A DNA stretch of 64,000 bases from Mesostigma viride. Taxonomy: Eukaryota; Streptophyta; Mesostigmatophyceae; Mesostigmatales; Mesostigmataceae. Positions 49,578 through 60,194 of the stretch are shown piece after piece. Made by a program: the position numbers and the translations under genes. Where the stretch lies: contig RPFO01000017.1 of assembly GCA_009746045.1 (NCBI GenBank), forward strand, positions 1,665,452 to 1,729,451, read 5' to 3'. The notes beneath the pieces were generated by a model. It did no database searches, was not told the DNA's origin, and saw only the letters and a list, made by a program, of their open reading frames with translations. Numbering within the stretch: position 1 is the first letter of the stretch; every line of letters starts with the position of its first letter.

Positions 49578-49793
49578 ACACGTGGTAAGGTAATGAGGGA
49601 CAAGAACAGCATCAGGGAGTTTCCACCTATAATATTGTTCCCAAGAGGCCGTCTACTGAGAGAGGAGCATAAGAAAGGTGAAAAACTAGCTGCTGAGGGG
49701 TAGACTAATATCTAACTTAGGCACACTAGCAAAGGTGGGAAGGAGAGGGGGCTTAGATGCACGAGAAGGATCAGTTTTATCCATAGGCCCACT

Positions 49794-50462
49794 CTACTCC
49801 ATAGGCACATACTCAGGCAGTAACAAATTATGAGGAGCATGATAGGTCTTAGGAAGAGGACGTGAGGGCACCACAGAGTCAGGGTGGTGACCAGAGGTGT
49901 GAGGAACAGTATATGCTTCTCTGATTGTGGAATAGGAAAAATGATCATAGTTTTTATCATGGAGAGGCATGGTGCTAAAATCCTGATTAATCTCTAACTC
50001 TACTACACGTGAGGGGATTTGGGCTGCCTCATAGGCCGTATCAAGGTATGCCAAGGAAGCAGGAGGATGTGTAGGAACGGCAGTAGGATACCCAGTAGGG
50101 CCCACAGGAGCCAGACTACGAACACTACGAGGGGCTGACACCTGAGGAGCCTGAGAGGGGATAGACACAGAGGGATTCCCAGAATTAACAGGAGGAATAG
50201 CAGAGGGTGGGGCAATAGCCCTAGTACGCGCCTCAAACGTAGGAGGAGGAATAATAGGTGAACGGTGAAAGGACGGAGTAGAGGGAGTACTGTCAGAACG
50301 TACACTCTGAGACGGAGGAGTCAAGTGATGGACAGTGTCCCAGGAATCACGTCTATTACCCATAGCCAATTGAGGAGTACCAGAATTAACACCAGGAGTA
50401 ACACCTGAGGAACGTTGGTTAATGGGAGACATACCCCCACCAAGAGACGTTTGAGAGGACAT
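49794..50462 (-). pseudogene. Gypsy Gag N-terminal region
   Basis: The ATG at 50460-50462 opens a Pro/Ser-rich frame (MSSQTSLGGGMSPINQRSS) of 222 residues ending in a stop at 49794-49796. Several further stops separate it from the capsid part at 49577, where the original Gag would have continued. Confidence 0.6.
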
Positions 50463-51305
50463 GTTAGATGTGCAAATGAAAGAAATACACTGGACGAGGA
50501 AAGGTTAAAAAGCTGAACAAGGATAAGATAAAAATCTGGTCAAGGATAAAATAAAAATCTGACCAAGGCTAAAATAAAATCAGATCAAGGATAAAAGAAA
50601 ATCAGGTCAAAGAGAAAATAAGTTCAGGTCAAAGGGACATGACCAAAAAGACAAAGGGGAGTGGCTACCACTTTAGCGAGGAAAAGGAAGGAATGAGGAG
50701 AAAGGAAGGAGGAGGAGAAAATCTGATCAAGGAGGAAATAAAAAGGAAACAAAGGAAAACACTTAAGCATTATTGTAGCTTATTGTTACCGAAATGCCGA
50801 GGACGCCTGAAACCAGCGCCCGTTGGTAAATAAACATCCGGCTCAAGATTCTGCACGAGGAAGGATATAAGAAAACACAGCAGCATGCACGGAAAAGAGG
50901 TGAAGTCTAAAGAGACGCTAATCGTCCCACTATCCATCCCTATTGAACCGACAATCCTAGCTAACGTAATCAAACAACATTCCAAGGAAACGCGTGCATA
51001 CAAAGGAAGAAAAGGAGCTAACCCACTGAACCGGCTAACCCACTAGCTAACGTCAAACAGCACCCAGCAAGGAAAAGCACACACAGAAGGAAAAGGAAAA
51101 GAAACTAGCTACGTGAGGAGTTCATCCGCTTTGAGCAGGTCTAACTTCTAGGCAGGGCGTGTCCCGAATCGGGCAGCACTACCCCCCTAGCTTGCAGGCG
51201 ACCCGCCCATTACCTGTCAAGAGGTTGTCTTCTTCTGTGCCCTGGCCGCGGAAGGTCTCTGGCGTATAAGGTGAGTGCAAGGGATTATCGTCGCGTCCAC
51301 CTAAA
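50463..51305 (-). other. Gypsy 5' leader
   Basis: Noncoding. A degenerate tandem of about 28-30 bp with the core TCAAGGATAAAATAAAAATC lies at 50515-50640. No other structure is credited. Confidence 0.55.
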
Positions 51306-51320
51306 CTATCTCCGCTACCA
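51306..51320 (-). promoter_or_regulatory. Gypsy primer-binding site, probably tRNA-iMet
   Basis: The minus strand reads TGGTAGCGGAGATAG, one base after the 5' LTR ends in ACA. TGGTAGC-GAG matches the complement of a eukaryotic initiator tRNA-Met 3' end (TGGTAGCAGAG in several species) at 10 of 11 positions. Confidence 0.75.
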
Positions 51321-51321
51321 T

Positions 51322-51904
51322 TGTTACGCCCTGGCTCCTCTCTATTCCCAAACGCCTAGCCTGACTTCACCTAAACTAGTGAGGGTACCTAGTGATGAGG
51401 AGCTATGTTGTGGAAAGACCTGGGACGTCGACTCTGTTCTCAATGCATTCTATTATAATACGCCATACACCGAATAAAACCAGGGTACTACGAAGGAAAC
51501 AATACTACACTGCCATGACCCTAGCTAATATGTGTTAATTCATAACACACGCCGGGTGCCATTCACGAAGGACAACTGCTGCATAAATGATCGCCGACAG
51601 GCGTGTATGCTCGGGCCGACATCGACCCTCGCCTACAGGACCAACGCACGTCCACAAGGTTCACACGCACGATAAAAGGACCACTACTAAAGTACGCAGC
51701 GCGGCGCGCCTGCACCGAACCACCATACTCTGATTCGAACCACCATACTGTACAATTGCCACGTCACAAGGCCCGGTACCGACCGGCCAAAAGGTCCTAA
51801 CTACACGTAAGCCTAGGAAAGTCAGCGAACTGTTCCGGAATGGCTGAGGCAACAAAGGACCTAATTTACGTCCGTAACAACAACAAAAGTTACGCGACGT
51901 AACA
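51322..51904 (-). repeat. 5' LTR of the gypsy element (right copy)
   Basis: A 583-bp LTR with TGTTACG...CGTAACA ends, followed by the TSD CACAC (51905-51909). It matches the left copy at every position compared, apart from the left copy's first base. Confidence 0.95.
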
Positions 51905-51962
51905 CACACATTGCTGCATTGCAACCATATCCTTCACATTGCGTGTGCTAAGAACGTTAACT
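51905..51962 (+). repeat. 5' LTR of copia-2, right end
   Basis: This short remainder of the copia-2 LTR, after the gypsy element, ends CGTTAACT, the inverted match of AGTTAACG at 33134. Confidence 0.6.
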
Positions 51963-52055
51963 CAAATTACAACCAGTCTCAGCGGAACGGCCAGGAGGGT
52001 CGTTGCCGGTTGCGGTGTGCAGCGTTGACGACGCGAGGAGTTCGTCCGGTGGTGA

Positions 52056-52976
52056 ATGGTGCAGGAAGAACAACGGCAGCAGGATTTCCGGTTTCGGCAG
52101 TCTGCTGGGGGTTCGATTTCGCCTGAATTGCGTCGTGTCGTTCGGGATCTATCTTTATTGCTTGCAGATCGTCCGCCTGTTAATCGCAGCTTCGTGCAAT
52201 TCATCGACGACCAGGTCGAAGATTGGGAGCGAATTCTGCGGCACGTCCAAACCATCGTCATTCCGGAGCACCGGAGCATCGACGACCTCGAGCAGGAGCT
52301 TCACGGTTTGGTCGGCATCCAGACGGTGATTACAGCAGTAGCTGAGCGGGTGCGGACGGAGTTGGCGGCGAGGCGAGGAGAGGCTGCGGAGGCAGCTGGT
52401 GCAGTGCGACACGAGTTTGTACCGACAGTAGCGGGTGCGGGAGTACCACGTACTTTCGCAGGTGTCATCGGCGACGAGGGTGTTGCAGCGGGGCCAGTTA
52501 GGCGTGAACGACGCGGAGCGGAGCACTACAGGCGGCTTGCAGAGGTCGGGGCGACAGCGGAAGCCATCACCGGAGGACAGCGCGCGGCAAGAGTCGGCAG
52601 GTTTCCGGAGCGAGCAAGAGTTCCTTTTCAGGAACTGCCCCAGCCCCTTCGCGTTCGTGTGACGCGTTGGGAAGAGTTTGCCCCTCTTGGGTACGATAGT
52701 GACCTTGAGGTGGAAGCAGGGGGCGTCGCTGGGCTAGGCAACGAGACACTTGGCGACCACGAGGTGCCCAGATACAATCCGCGGGGTGCCAACGACGGGT
52801 TGTCACCTGTCTACTATACCAACGGTGACGATTCAGTCATCGCGGGCCGACAGCGGGTCGACGACGGCGCAGCGGGTAGCAGGGTGCCAGAGCTGATTGT
52901 GGTGAGCGACAGCGACAGCGACAGCGACAAGGAGAACCAGGACGCGCCTGGGGCCAACCGTGGTGGTCTTGCCTGA
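52056..52976 (+). CDS. ORF-A of copia-2: ORF upstream of gag, unknown function
   Basis: This intact 306-codon ORF starts with ATG 94 bp after the presumed LTR end. Residues 15-115 are strongly helical and charged (DLSLLLADRPPVNRSFVQF, then repeated heptad-like Leu/Val spacing). The centre is Arg-rich, and the end is acidic with alternating Asp/Ser (SDSDSDSDKENQ). It occupies the same place as ORF-A of copia-1 (3755-4903) and, like it, ends about 100 bp before gag. Sequence similarity between the two is weak by eye. No known domain was seen. Confidence 0.7.
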   Translation: MVQEEQRQQDFRFRQSAGGSISPELRRVVRDLSLLLADRPPVNRSFVQFIDDQVEDWERILRHVQTIVIPEHRSIDDLEQELHGLVGIQTVITAVAERVRTELAARRGEAAEAAGAVRHEFVPTVAGAGVPRTFAGVIGDEGVAAGPVRRERRGAEHYRRLAEVGATAEAITGGQRAARVGRFPERARVPFQELPQPLRVRVTRWEEFAPLGYDSDLEVEAGGVAGLGNETLGDHEVPRYNPRGANDGLSPVYYTNGDDSVIAGRQRVDDGAAGSRVPELIVVSDSDSDSDKENQDAPGANRGGLA

Positions 52977-53078
52977 GTGGTAACACTTGGCACTTTCCTT
53001 TCTTGTTCAGTAGCTTATATTGCTTTAATTACTGCTTGGCCACTTGGCTGGCTGTAGCAGATCTGAACAGAGGCCATC

Positions 53079-53393
53079 ATGAGTGAGGGTGCTATTGACC
53101 AACAAGCGCGCCTTATGGGCTTTGGGGGGCGCGGCGCTGGGATGGATGGACGAGATGGACGCGATGGACGCGGTAGACGCGATGGACGCGGGGACGGCCA
53201 GGCGCAGGGAGACCAGGCTGCGGTGCCAGATGATCAGAGCCAAGGATCGCAGCGCGGTCAGAACGCGCCAGCCGCAGATCAAGCGGCGCCTAAGCGGCCG
53301 ACCGTGGCTGAGGGGTACGCGGTGCTAGGCCAGTTTCAGTCCATCAAGGACAATTGGCAGCCCCGGGACGCTGAGAGGATGTTAGAGGACATG
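53079..53393 (+). CDS. Gag of copia-2, N-terminal part (interrupted)
   Basis: ATG at 53079. A Gly/Asp/Arg/Gln-rich N-terminus (GMDGRDGRDGRGRRDGRG) is followed by KRPTVAEGYAVLGQFQ and RMLEDM, where the copia-1 Gag has WLEDM. The frame is cut at the ATG that forms the TSD of the 7.1-kb element, and the rest of Gag is at 60508-61302. Confidence 0.78.
53391..53393. other. Target-site duplication ATG, left copy
   Basis: ATG precedes the left TIR and is repeated after the right TIR at 60505-60507. The gag frame is continuous across the insertion if one copy is kept. Confidence 0.8.
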
Positions 53394-53509
53394 CCCTAAG
53401 CTCGTCTGGATTTGTACTAGAACACTACTACAAATTGAGATTTTTCAAACTTTGTTATTTAGGGCCTCTCGTAAGTCCAAAGCATGTAGGTTATTGTCCC
53501 AACATGTTG

Positions 53510-54275
53510 TGACACCGTGACACCGTGACACCGTGACACCGTGACACCGTGACACCATAACGCTAGTATTTTACGATTTTGTATGGTGTCACAAGGTAAT
53601 GTGGCGCCCATGGGGTTGCAACAATGATATTACATTGCCCAGAAGCACTGATTAACATGAGGTGACATTGTGACACCGTGACACCGTGACACCGTGACAC
53701 GATGGCACCATAACGCTAGTATTTTACGATTTTGTATGGTGTCACAAGGTAATGTGGCGCCCATGGGGTTGCAACAATGATATTACATTGCCCAGAAGCA
53801 CTGATTAACATGAGGTGACATTGTGACACCGTGACACCGTGACACCGTGACACCGTGACACCGTGACACCGTGAATGTACACCGTGACACGATGGCACCA
53901 TAACGCTAGTATTTTACGATTTTGTATGGTGTCACAAGGTAATGTGGCGCCCATGGGGTTGCAACAATGATATTACATTGCCCAGAAGCACTGATTAACA
54001 TGAGGTGACATTGTGACACCGTGACACCGTGACACCGTGACACCGTGACACCGTGACACCGTGACACCGTGACACCGTGACACCGTGACACGATGGCACC
54101 ATAACGCTAGTATTTTACGATTTTGTATGGTGTCACAAGGTAATGTGGCGCCCATGGGGTTGCAACAATGATATTACATTGCCCAGAAGCACTGATTAAC
54201 ATGAGGTGACATTGTGACACCGTGACATCGTGACATTGTGACACCGTGACAGCATGATAGTGACAATATGACACG
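53510..54275. repeat. GTGACACC arrays interleaved with a roughly 145-bp unit
   Basis: Runs of 4 to 9 GTGACACC copies separate four copies of a longer unit (from GATGGCACCATAACGCTAG through CAAGGTAATGTGGCGCCCATG to GATTAACATGAGGTGACATT). Unit spacing varies (about 150, 190 and 200 bp) only through the 8-mer copy number. Confidence 0.92.
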
Positions 54276-54500
54276 ATAGCACTAGCATTTCATGATTTTG
54301 TTGTTTAGTGCCACAAAGTATTAACGCAACATTAATGTATTATGCAACCATGTATAAATAAAAGAAAATTTATGAATATGATGGATGACCAATAATCCCT
54401 ATTACATGGCCTAGCAAACTTGCATCTGCCAACTGTGTCTCTCTGCCTCTTTAATATCAAATGCAAGATAAAATAATGTATAAATTAGCTTAAACTTACC

Positions 54501-54790
54501 TGACAATGATTTGCATACAGCTTTCTTTAATGCAGAATCTGGTGCCAAGCAAATGCCGTATCAAAACCATACATGCCCAATCTAATATGAACCATAATAA
54601 TCGTGTTGCCCCGACTCGTCTACATCTTGCGAGTAGGGTGGCCTTTTCCGCGGTGGAGCCTGGGCATGTGCCTGGTTGTGGGGCCGGCCGGACGTGGGCG
54701 TTGTAGGCCCACGTCCCTTGCTCATCAAAATGACTATGACCCATGAAATGAGAATCCCTGGCTGCATAACCTCCTCCCTCATCACTCATC
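54501..54790 (-). CDS. Exon-like segment, unrecognised, minus strand
   Basis: The donor CAG|GTAAGTTTAAG at 54500 is excellent. One open frame reads YAARDSHFMGHSHFDEQGTW ... VRPAPQPGTCPGSTAEKATL and ends CIKESCMQIIVR at the donor. Probably an exon of a minus-strand gene in the 7.1-kb element; the acceptor is not fixed. Confidence 0.35.
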
Positions 54791-54964
54791 ACCATGTTGC
54801 CAGTCTTGCTCCCCGGCGGCCTTGGGGATTTGGGGCCTCGGCTTTGTCTTCCTTGGAGATCTCCTTAGAGGGGGGGCTGCGGCATAACGGTAAGTGCCGT
54901 CATTGTAATGCTGCACGGGCTCAGGGTTCTCAACGTAGGTGGTTTGTTGCAATGTGCCGCGACC

Positions 54965-55522
54965 TCAAGGCTGATGTGTATCAGCTGCCGACCCTTCGCC
55001 AGGCTGTGGATCGTACATGCCGGCATGGTATACATAAGCATTGGCCGCTTGCCTGCCAGCGGCAGTAGGCTGGGCATGCATTCCTTGGTCGTACGGCGCG
55101 TACACACCGTGCTCGCCGTACGGTTCCCCCTCCCGATCCAGCTGCCTCGGCCCATCCATTGCGACTGCGCGCGCGCGTGGCTCTTGTTGACGGTGTGCTG
55201 GTTGCAGTCCTGTCACTTGGCCATGGGCCGCGCTGAAGCTTTCGCGTTGCCCCAACGCGGCAGGCGCAGCGGGCCGGCGAAGCTCCGTGCCAACGCCAGT
55301 GCTGGAGCTGGGTGCAGCACTTGCTGGGGTGGATGGCATTCTTCGTTGGTTCTCCAAAGCATTGACCCTCTCGGTCAGGGCCTTAACCTTGACGTACACG
55401 TGCGATTTCTTATTCCCCCGCCCTTCATCACCTACGGGTGTCCCCGCATCAACTGCGCTCTCAGTCTCCTCCCCCGTTGGCCGTGCTACGCCCGTTCCAT
55501 CGTCATGCTCCGCACACAACGG
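54965..55522 (-). CDS. Exon-like segment with short coiled coil, minus strand
   Basis: The strong acceptor CTGTTTTTTGGCACTTTCAG precedes a frame with PLCAEHDDGTGVARPTGEET, a short coiled-coil-like VKVKALTERVNALENQRR, and a Gly/Tyr/Pro-rich tail (EPYGEHGVYAPYDQGMHAQP). It ends in a stop near 54965 or at an unresolved donor. No family is recognised. Confidence 0.45.
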   Translation of the reverse strand, partial: PLCAEHDDGTGVARPTGEETESAVDAGTPVGDEGRGNKKSHVYVKVKALTERVNALENQRRMPSTPASAAPSSSTGVGTELRRPAAPAALGQRESFSAAHGQVTGLQPAHRQQEPRARAVAMDGPRQLDREGEPYGEHGVYAPYDQGMHAQPTAAGRQAANAYVYHAGMYDPQPGEGSAADTHQP

Positions 55523-55824
55523 TCTGAAAGTGCCAAAAAACAGCCTTATAACTCCTGTACGATGCAAATATTGTCGAAACATGCTAGATCTTGGTAGGTA
55601 GCATGTTCAGGACACCAGTAGAAGGATTGCAACTTTCCGGACTTACCGGACCTCAGCTGACCTATTTTTGGCATTTCTATTTTTAGCAGTTTTCCAGATT
55701 TTAATATAAACAAATACATTCTAATATGCAAATAAAGAGTTCTTGACCTGGCTGTTTGCAAGTAAGTTGATACTCATGACTAATGACTGTACACAAGATC
55801 TGATGGTCATCCAACCGCATTTGG

Positions 55825-56320
55825 TAACAAAATGCCACCAAATGCTAGCAAAAATGTGCGTTTTTTGTATTTTTCATCACATTTCATTGCAGTTTCCATA
55901 CAAGCTGTGCTCGGTTGAGGCTGGAAACTTGTAGGCATCTTAAACATCATTATTCTAGACATCCCACAAAAATTCAGGTCCATCATAGGGTATTTGATGT
56001 CAGTTTGCTCACAAATGTTACCAAAAATGCACGTTTTTCGTATTTTTCATCACATTCCATGGCAGTTTCCATACAAGATGTGCTCAGTTCAGGCTGGAAA
56101 CTTGCATGCATCTTTGCCATCATTATTTTAGACATTCCACAAAAATTCAGAACCATCAGAGGGTATTTGATGTCAGTTTGCTCACAAATGTTACCAAAAA
56201 TGCACGTTTTTCGTATTTTTCATCACATTTCAGTGCAGTTTCCGTACAAGATGTGCTCTGTTGAGGCTGGAAACTTGCATGCATCTTAGCCATCATGATT
56301 TTAGACATTCCACAAAAATT
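55825..56320. repeat. Roughly 173-bp tandem repeat, three copies
   Basis: Each copy includes TTGCTCACAAATGTTACC, GTATTTTTCATCACATTYCA and GCTGGAAACTTG. CAGTTTGCTC at 56001 and 56174 gives the period; the first copy is more diverged. Confidence 0.88.
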
Positions 56321-56749
56321 CAGGCCGATCATGTTCTATTTGGTAGAGCTATCAATGCCATACCTGCCAGTTTCCATTACAAATTCTTACCCATGGATGC
56401 GAAACTGCCAGTGTGGAATATCAAGGAGACAATCTGGTCAACTCAAATAAGATGACTCACTAAAACATGGAAACCATTCACGAGTGATGTAAGACAACCC
56501 GTCCAGGAGACATACATAAAAGTTCATTGATATAGACACAGCTGACAATATGCACATGTGGCCATGTGGATGCTCACGCAATTTCTATTATAGGGAGGAG
56601 CTTGCTGAACATAATATTGGCAGCTGTCGCATGCATGGCTAGAAAGGTCATTTTACACGTGCACCCACAGCATGCCAAGTAATGTAGTTGCAAATTACTC
56701 AACACGCGGCATGGCGCTGATGCGTTTGCGCGCCCTCATCTCGGTATCG

Positions 56750-56927
56750 CTAGCTAGGAGGTAGTGGCACCTCCCTGCACAATCTCTGCCTGACCTTGTC
56801 AGCCTTCATGCACTGTGTCAACATGGACACCCCCACACCCTTGCCCTTGGCATCACAGCCAAGCTTTCGACGGTGGTTGGTGAAGCTCTTGGTGTCCTCC
56901 TTGCGCATGTGGTGCATGTGCAAGTTA
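56750..56927 (-). CDS. Terminal exon of an unrecognised minus-strand gene
   Basis: After acceptor CTCACTTAG the frame reads NLHMHHMRKEDTKSFTNHRR, KLGCDAKGKGVGVSMLTQCM and KADKVRQRLCREVPLPPS, then TAG at 56750-56752. It is basic, with ordinary protein composition. Entry in phase 2 agrees with the donor at 58065. No family is recognised. It may belong to the 7.1-kb transposon or to a captured host gene. Confidence 0.55.
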
Positions 56928-57032
56928 CTAAGTGAGTGAGTGAGTGAGTGAGTGAGTGAGTGAGTGAGTGAGTGAGTGAGTGAGTGAGTGAGTGAGTGAG
57001 TGAGTGAGTGAGTGAGTGCGTGCGTGCGTGAG

Positions 57033-57076
<44 letters not shown>

Positions 57077-58050
57077 TGAGTGGGTGGGTGGGTGGGTGGG
57101 TGGTGGTGGTGGGTGGGTGGGTGGGTGGTGGGTGGGTGGGTGGGTGGGTGGGTGGGTGGGTGGGTGGGTGGGTGGGTGGGTGGGTGGGTGGGTGGGTGGG
57201 TGGGTGGGTGGGTGGGTGGTGGGTGGGTGGGTGGGTGGGTGGGTGGGTGGGTGGGTGGGTGGGTGGGTGGGTGGGTGGGTGGGTGGGTGGGTGGGTGGGT
57301 GGGTGGGTGGGTGGGAGGGAGGGTGGGTGGGTGGGTGGGTGGGTGGGTGGGTGGGTGGTGGGTGGGTGGGTGGGTGGGTGGTTGGGTGGGTGGGTGGGTG
57401 GGTGGGTGGGTGGGTGGGTGGGTGGGTGGGTGGTGGGTGGTGGGTGGGTGGGTGGGTGGGTGGGTGGTGGGTGGGTGGGTGGTGGGTGGGTGGGTGGGTG
57501 GGTGGGTGGGTGGGTGGGTGGGTGGGTGGGTGAGGGAGTGAGTCCACGAGTGAGTGAGTCCACGAGTGAGTTCACGAGGGAGGAAGGGAGGGAGGGAGGG
57601 AGGGAGGGAGGGAGGGAGGGAGGGAGGGAGGGAGGGAGGGAGGGAGGGAGGGAGGGAGGGAGGGAGGGAGGGAGGGAGGGAGGGAGGGAGGGAGGGAGGG
57701 AGGAGGGAGGGAGGGAGGGAGGGAGGGAGGGAGGAGGGAGGGAGGGAGGGAGGGAGGGAGGGAGGGAGGGAGGGAGGGAGGGAGGGAGGGAGGGAGGGAG
57801 GGAGGGAGGGAGGGAGGGAGGGAGGGAGGGAGGGAGGGAGGGAGGGAGGGAGGGAGGGAGGGAGGAGGAGGGAGGGAGGGAGGGAGGGAGGGAGGGAGGG
57901 AGGGAGGGAGGAGGGAGGGAGGGAGGGAGGAGGAGGGAGGGAGGGAGGGAGGGAGGGAGGGAGGGAGGGAGGGAGGGAGGAGGGAGGGAGGAGGGAGGGA
58001 GGGAGGGAGGGAGGGAGGGAGGGAGGGAGGGAGGGAGGGAGGAAGGGAGT
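56928..58050. repeat. 1.1-kb compound tetranucleotide array: (GTGA)n, (GTGC)n, (GGGT)n, (GGGA)n
   Basis: Successive blocks are (GTGA) at about 56935-57018, (GTGC) at 57019-57076, (GGGT) with occasional GGT units at 57077-57535, a short GTGA/GTCCACGA link, then (GGGA) with occasional GGA units at 57576-58045. The plus strand is extremely G-rich, with hundreds of GGG runs able to form quadruplexes. The THPP/SLPPSLPP and GGWVGG/GREGGREG frames are artefacts. The array lies within an intron of the minus-strand gene. Confidence 0.97.
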
Positions 58051-58065
58051 GGATCGGTCACTCAC

Positions 58066-58200
58066 AGCAGTTTATTCCCACCCCAGCAGGGCCCCTCCCT
58101 CACATCCGGCTGCAAAATCTGCTTGATGTCGCTTCTCTCTAGAATAAGCCGCACAGCCCTGATGCGAGCAAACGGCTCGCCATCATACTGTCGCTCACTG
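58066..58200 (-). CDS. Internal exon of an unrecognised minus-strand gene
   Basis: The frame QYDGEPFARIRAVRLILERS, then DIKQILQPDVREGPCWGGNK and LL, ends at a consensus donor GTGAGT (58065-58060) in phase 2. That phase matches the exon at 56750-56927. The composition looks like a real folded protein. The 5' boundary is uncertain (CGACAG or CATCAG acceptors). Confidence 0.55.
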
Positions 58201-58530
58201 ATGCTTTATACGCGCTTTCCGTAAGATGAAAACATGACGGAAAAGAGAGACTCGGGGAAAGGGGATACGGTGAAATACTTGTCTGCTACCGGCCGGGGTT
58301 TCAACAGCGAAGAAATTCGCACCTGAATGTGCACATACCACTCCGTCACGTCGACAACGGTCTTGCATCGCAATCGTTTCACAGACGCGGCAGCAAAAAT
58401 TGCTGGCGGCATTGACATGCTCGCCGCAGTTAACGAACGTGCGGAGGTCCGTTTTAGCCCCTGACGCCACGGCGTCTTTGATGCCAAGAACGCCTGCAAA
58501 AGACACGATATCGGGCACAAAAGCACTTAA
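58201..58530 (-). CDS. Possible upstream exon with Cys-rich segment, minus strand
   Basis: The frame from 58518 reads MPDIVSFAGVLGIKDAVASG, AKTDLRTFVNCGEHVNAASN and FCCRVCETIAMQDRC before drifting into less protein-like sequence. Likely an exon of the same gene with the donor somewhere near 58350; not resolved. Confidence 0.3.
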
Positions 58531-59005
58531 AAACGGATTACGGGTCTGCGACGCCTGGCCCAGCCTAGAAATTGGATTAAAAATCGCGCCAGCTCGGTTA
58601 AAGCAAACTGAGCCGGTAATGAAAAAAGTGCTTCGGTCAAGGCCTTAAAAACTAAAAACTGCGTCGGTTAGTGTCAAAAACCAGATGTTAGGGCGACTTT
58701 CATCGGGAAAATTTTTTGCTGCAGGTAGGTGGGGTCGAGAGAAAATCGGCGACAAAACAGGCACCCACCTGTGAATGACGCCAAAATGGAAGGACTCCGC
58801 AGAATTTGTGGCGAAAAAAAATAACGGCAAGTAATATATGACCCTAGGAGCATACACTAAAATTTCCAGCCTCGATACTGCCTTTTTATTCGCTAGCCAT
58901 TCTTAGCTATCCTGACCAGAATGGCCGATGAATGGTTGATAATTTCCTCGGGGATTGAAAGGAAATACCTGCTGCACACCTTGTGACATCGGTTGTGACA
59001 CCCAT

Positions 59006-59288
59006 GTCTCAACATGTTTGTAGTTGGTTTGTAGTTGGTGTCTCGGTGTCTCAGAAACTCGTGGTCCGCATTGAGTGGGTGTCACGGTGTCACGACATCT
59101 GATTGGCCCGGTTCAGATTCGCCCCAAATTAAAAAAAAAAAAAAACGAATTAAAAAAAAATTAAAAAAAAAACGAATCTGAACCGGGCCAATCAGATGTC
59201 GTGACACCGTGACACCCACTCAATGCGGACCACGAGTTTCTGAGACACCGAGACACCAACTACAAACCAACTACAAACATGTTGAGAC
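59006..59288. repeat. Long inverted repeat with A/T-rich loop
   Basis: Arms of 116 bp (59006-59121 and 59173-59288) are inverted copies around a roughly 51-bp loop of A runs. Arms contain GTGACACC motifs and CGAATCTGAACCGGGCCAAT. It can fold into a long hairpin and may be a foldback element or part of the transposon's own architecture. Confidence 0.9.
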
Positions 59289-59529
59289 ACCGTGACACCG
59301 TGCGCTTTCACCCCGAATTCACGAGAGCGGCAGCGATGGTGATCGCTGCCAAATGAGGTAACATGGGCTAAACAACTCGGGCAGACCGGGCTGGCGTGAC
59401 ATCCCGGTCTGCCATGTTTTATTCCCCCCCACACATGGCGTGGGGATCTACGTTTGCCATCTGCCAACGTAGAAATAGATGGGGAGGGGGGGGGACAAAT
59501 GATGTTTGCAACATTGCCCAGTTGACATA

Positions 59530-59910
59530 GCCATGGCGAGACCCGGCGTTTTCATGGAGCCCAGTGCGGGGGCGCTGGGTTGGCAGGTTTTGGGAATGTT
59601 CTTCTTGCTATTACTCCTGGGCGTCGTCGTGTTCAATATGATGGCGAGGCGCGGGGTCCGGTTATCTGCAGCCGCCGTGTTGGCGAAATGCACCCAGGAT
59701 TCGTCCTTGGCTGCGGCACTTTGCAGGGACTGGGACTGTGGTTGTGGCCGCCATTGTTTGAGAAGCGTGCATTTCGAGGAGCTCAGGACGATGAGGACCG
59801 ACATGTGGTCTAAGAAGCCTGCGGATCGGAAAGAGTTTATAAAGAACCAGCTTTTTCAGGCCGGCCAGGGAGAAACTGAAATCCCGGCAAGTGATTTCAT
59901 GACAAAGTGA
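59530..59910 (+). CDS. ORF with one membrane-like segment and Cys-rich motif, unknown
   Basis: ATG at 59530 follows CATAGCC (an alternative ATG is at 59506). About 126 residues contain a hydrophobic stretch VLGMFFLLLLLGVVVFNMMA near residue 20, then CTQDSSLAAALCRDWDCGCG and HCLRSVHFEELRTMRTDMW followed by KKPADRKEFIKNQLF. The closely spaced Cys residues followed by an aromatic/basic helix are reminiscent of Cys-rich modules in some transposon-encoded proteins, but this is a loose resemblance. It lies in the 7.1-kb element. Confidence 0.45.
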   Translation, partial: AMARPGVFMEPSAGALGWQVLGMFFLLLLLGVVVFNMMARRGVRLSAAAVLAKCTQDSSLAAALCRDWDCGCGRHCLRSVHFEELRTMRTDMWSKKPADRKEFIKNQLFQAGQGETEIPASDFMTK

Positions 59911-60194
59911 TTTTGATGGTTGCTTGCATGCATATTAAGTGAGACAGCTATTCCTGGACGCATGGCGTGCCAACATATATAAGTTGTTACCAGATATTAA
60001 TCACATGCCCTATTGAAGCGACGTTGGACCGCATAAACGAGGAATGGCTGAACTTGTCATGACCCGGCAAGGTACCTACACGCACAACAAGAATACATCA
60101 ACATGAGACGATATATGGTGAGATGACCGAGATGTATGGAGAAATGAATGTCTCTACTAGGATTATTATGAAGGTGTATACGTGGTATTTGCGG

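Larger units (their letters stand above)
33780..51904 (-). mobile_element. Ty3/gypsy-type LTR retrotransposon on the minus strand, carrying a 10-kb TIR element
   Basis: Two 583-bp LTRs (33780-34362 and 51322-51904) match by eye except for the very first base (G instead of T at 33780). They carry TGTTACG...CGTAACA ends and are flanked by CACAC at 33775-33779 and 51905-51909. A primer-binding site and a polypurine tract sit in the right places for minus-strand orientation. Gag, protease, RT, RNase H and integrase remnants are readable but broken by many stops and frameshifts. Without the nested element the length is about 8.1 kb. Near-identical LTRs around a decayed interior suggest mobilisation in trans. 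Confidence 0.92.

Noticed and set aside
56750-58224. THPP/SLPPSLPP and GGWVGG/GREGG ORFs up to 415 codons
   Set aside because: Tetranucleotide arrays; only the non-repetitive ends (56750-56927 and 58066-58200) look like coding exons.
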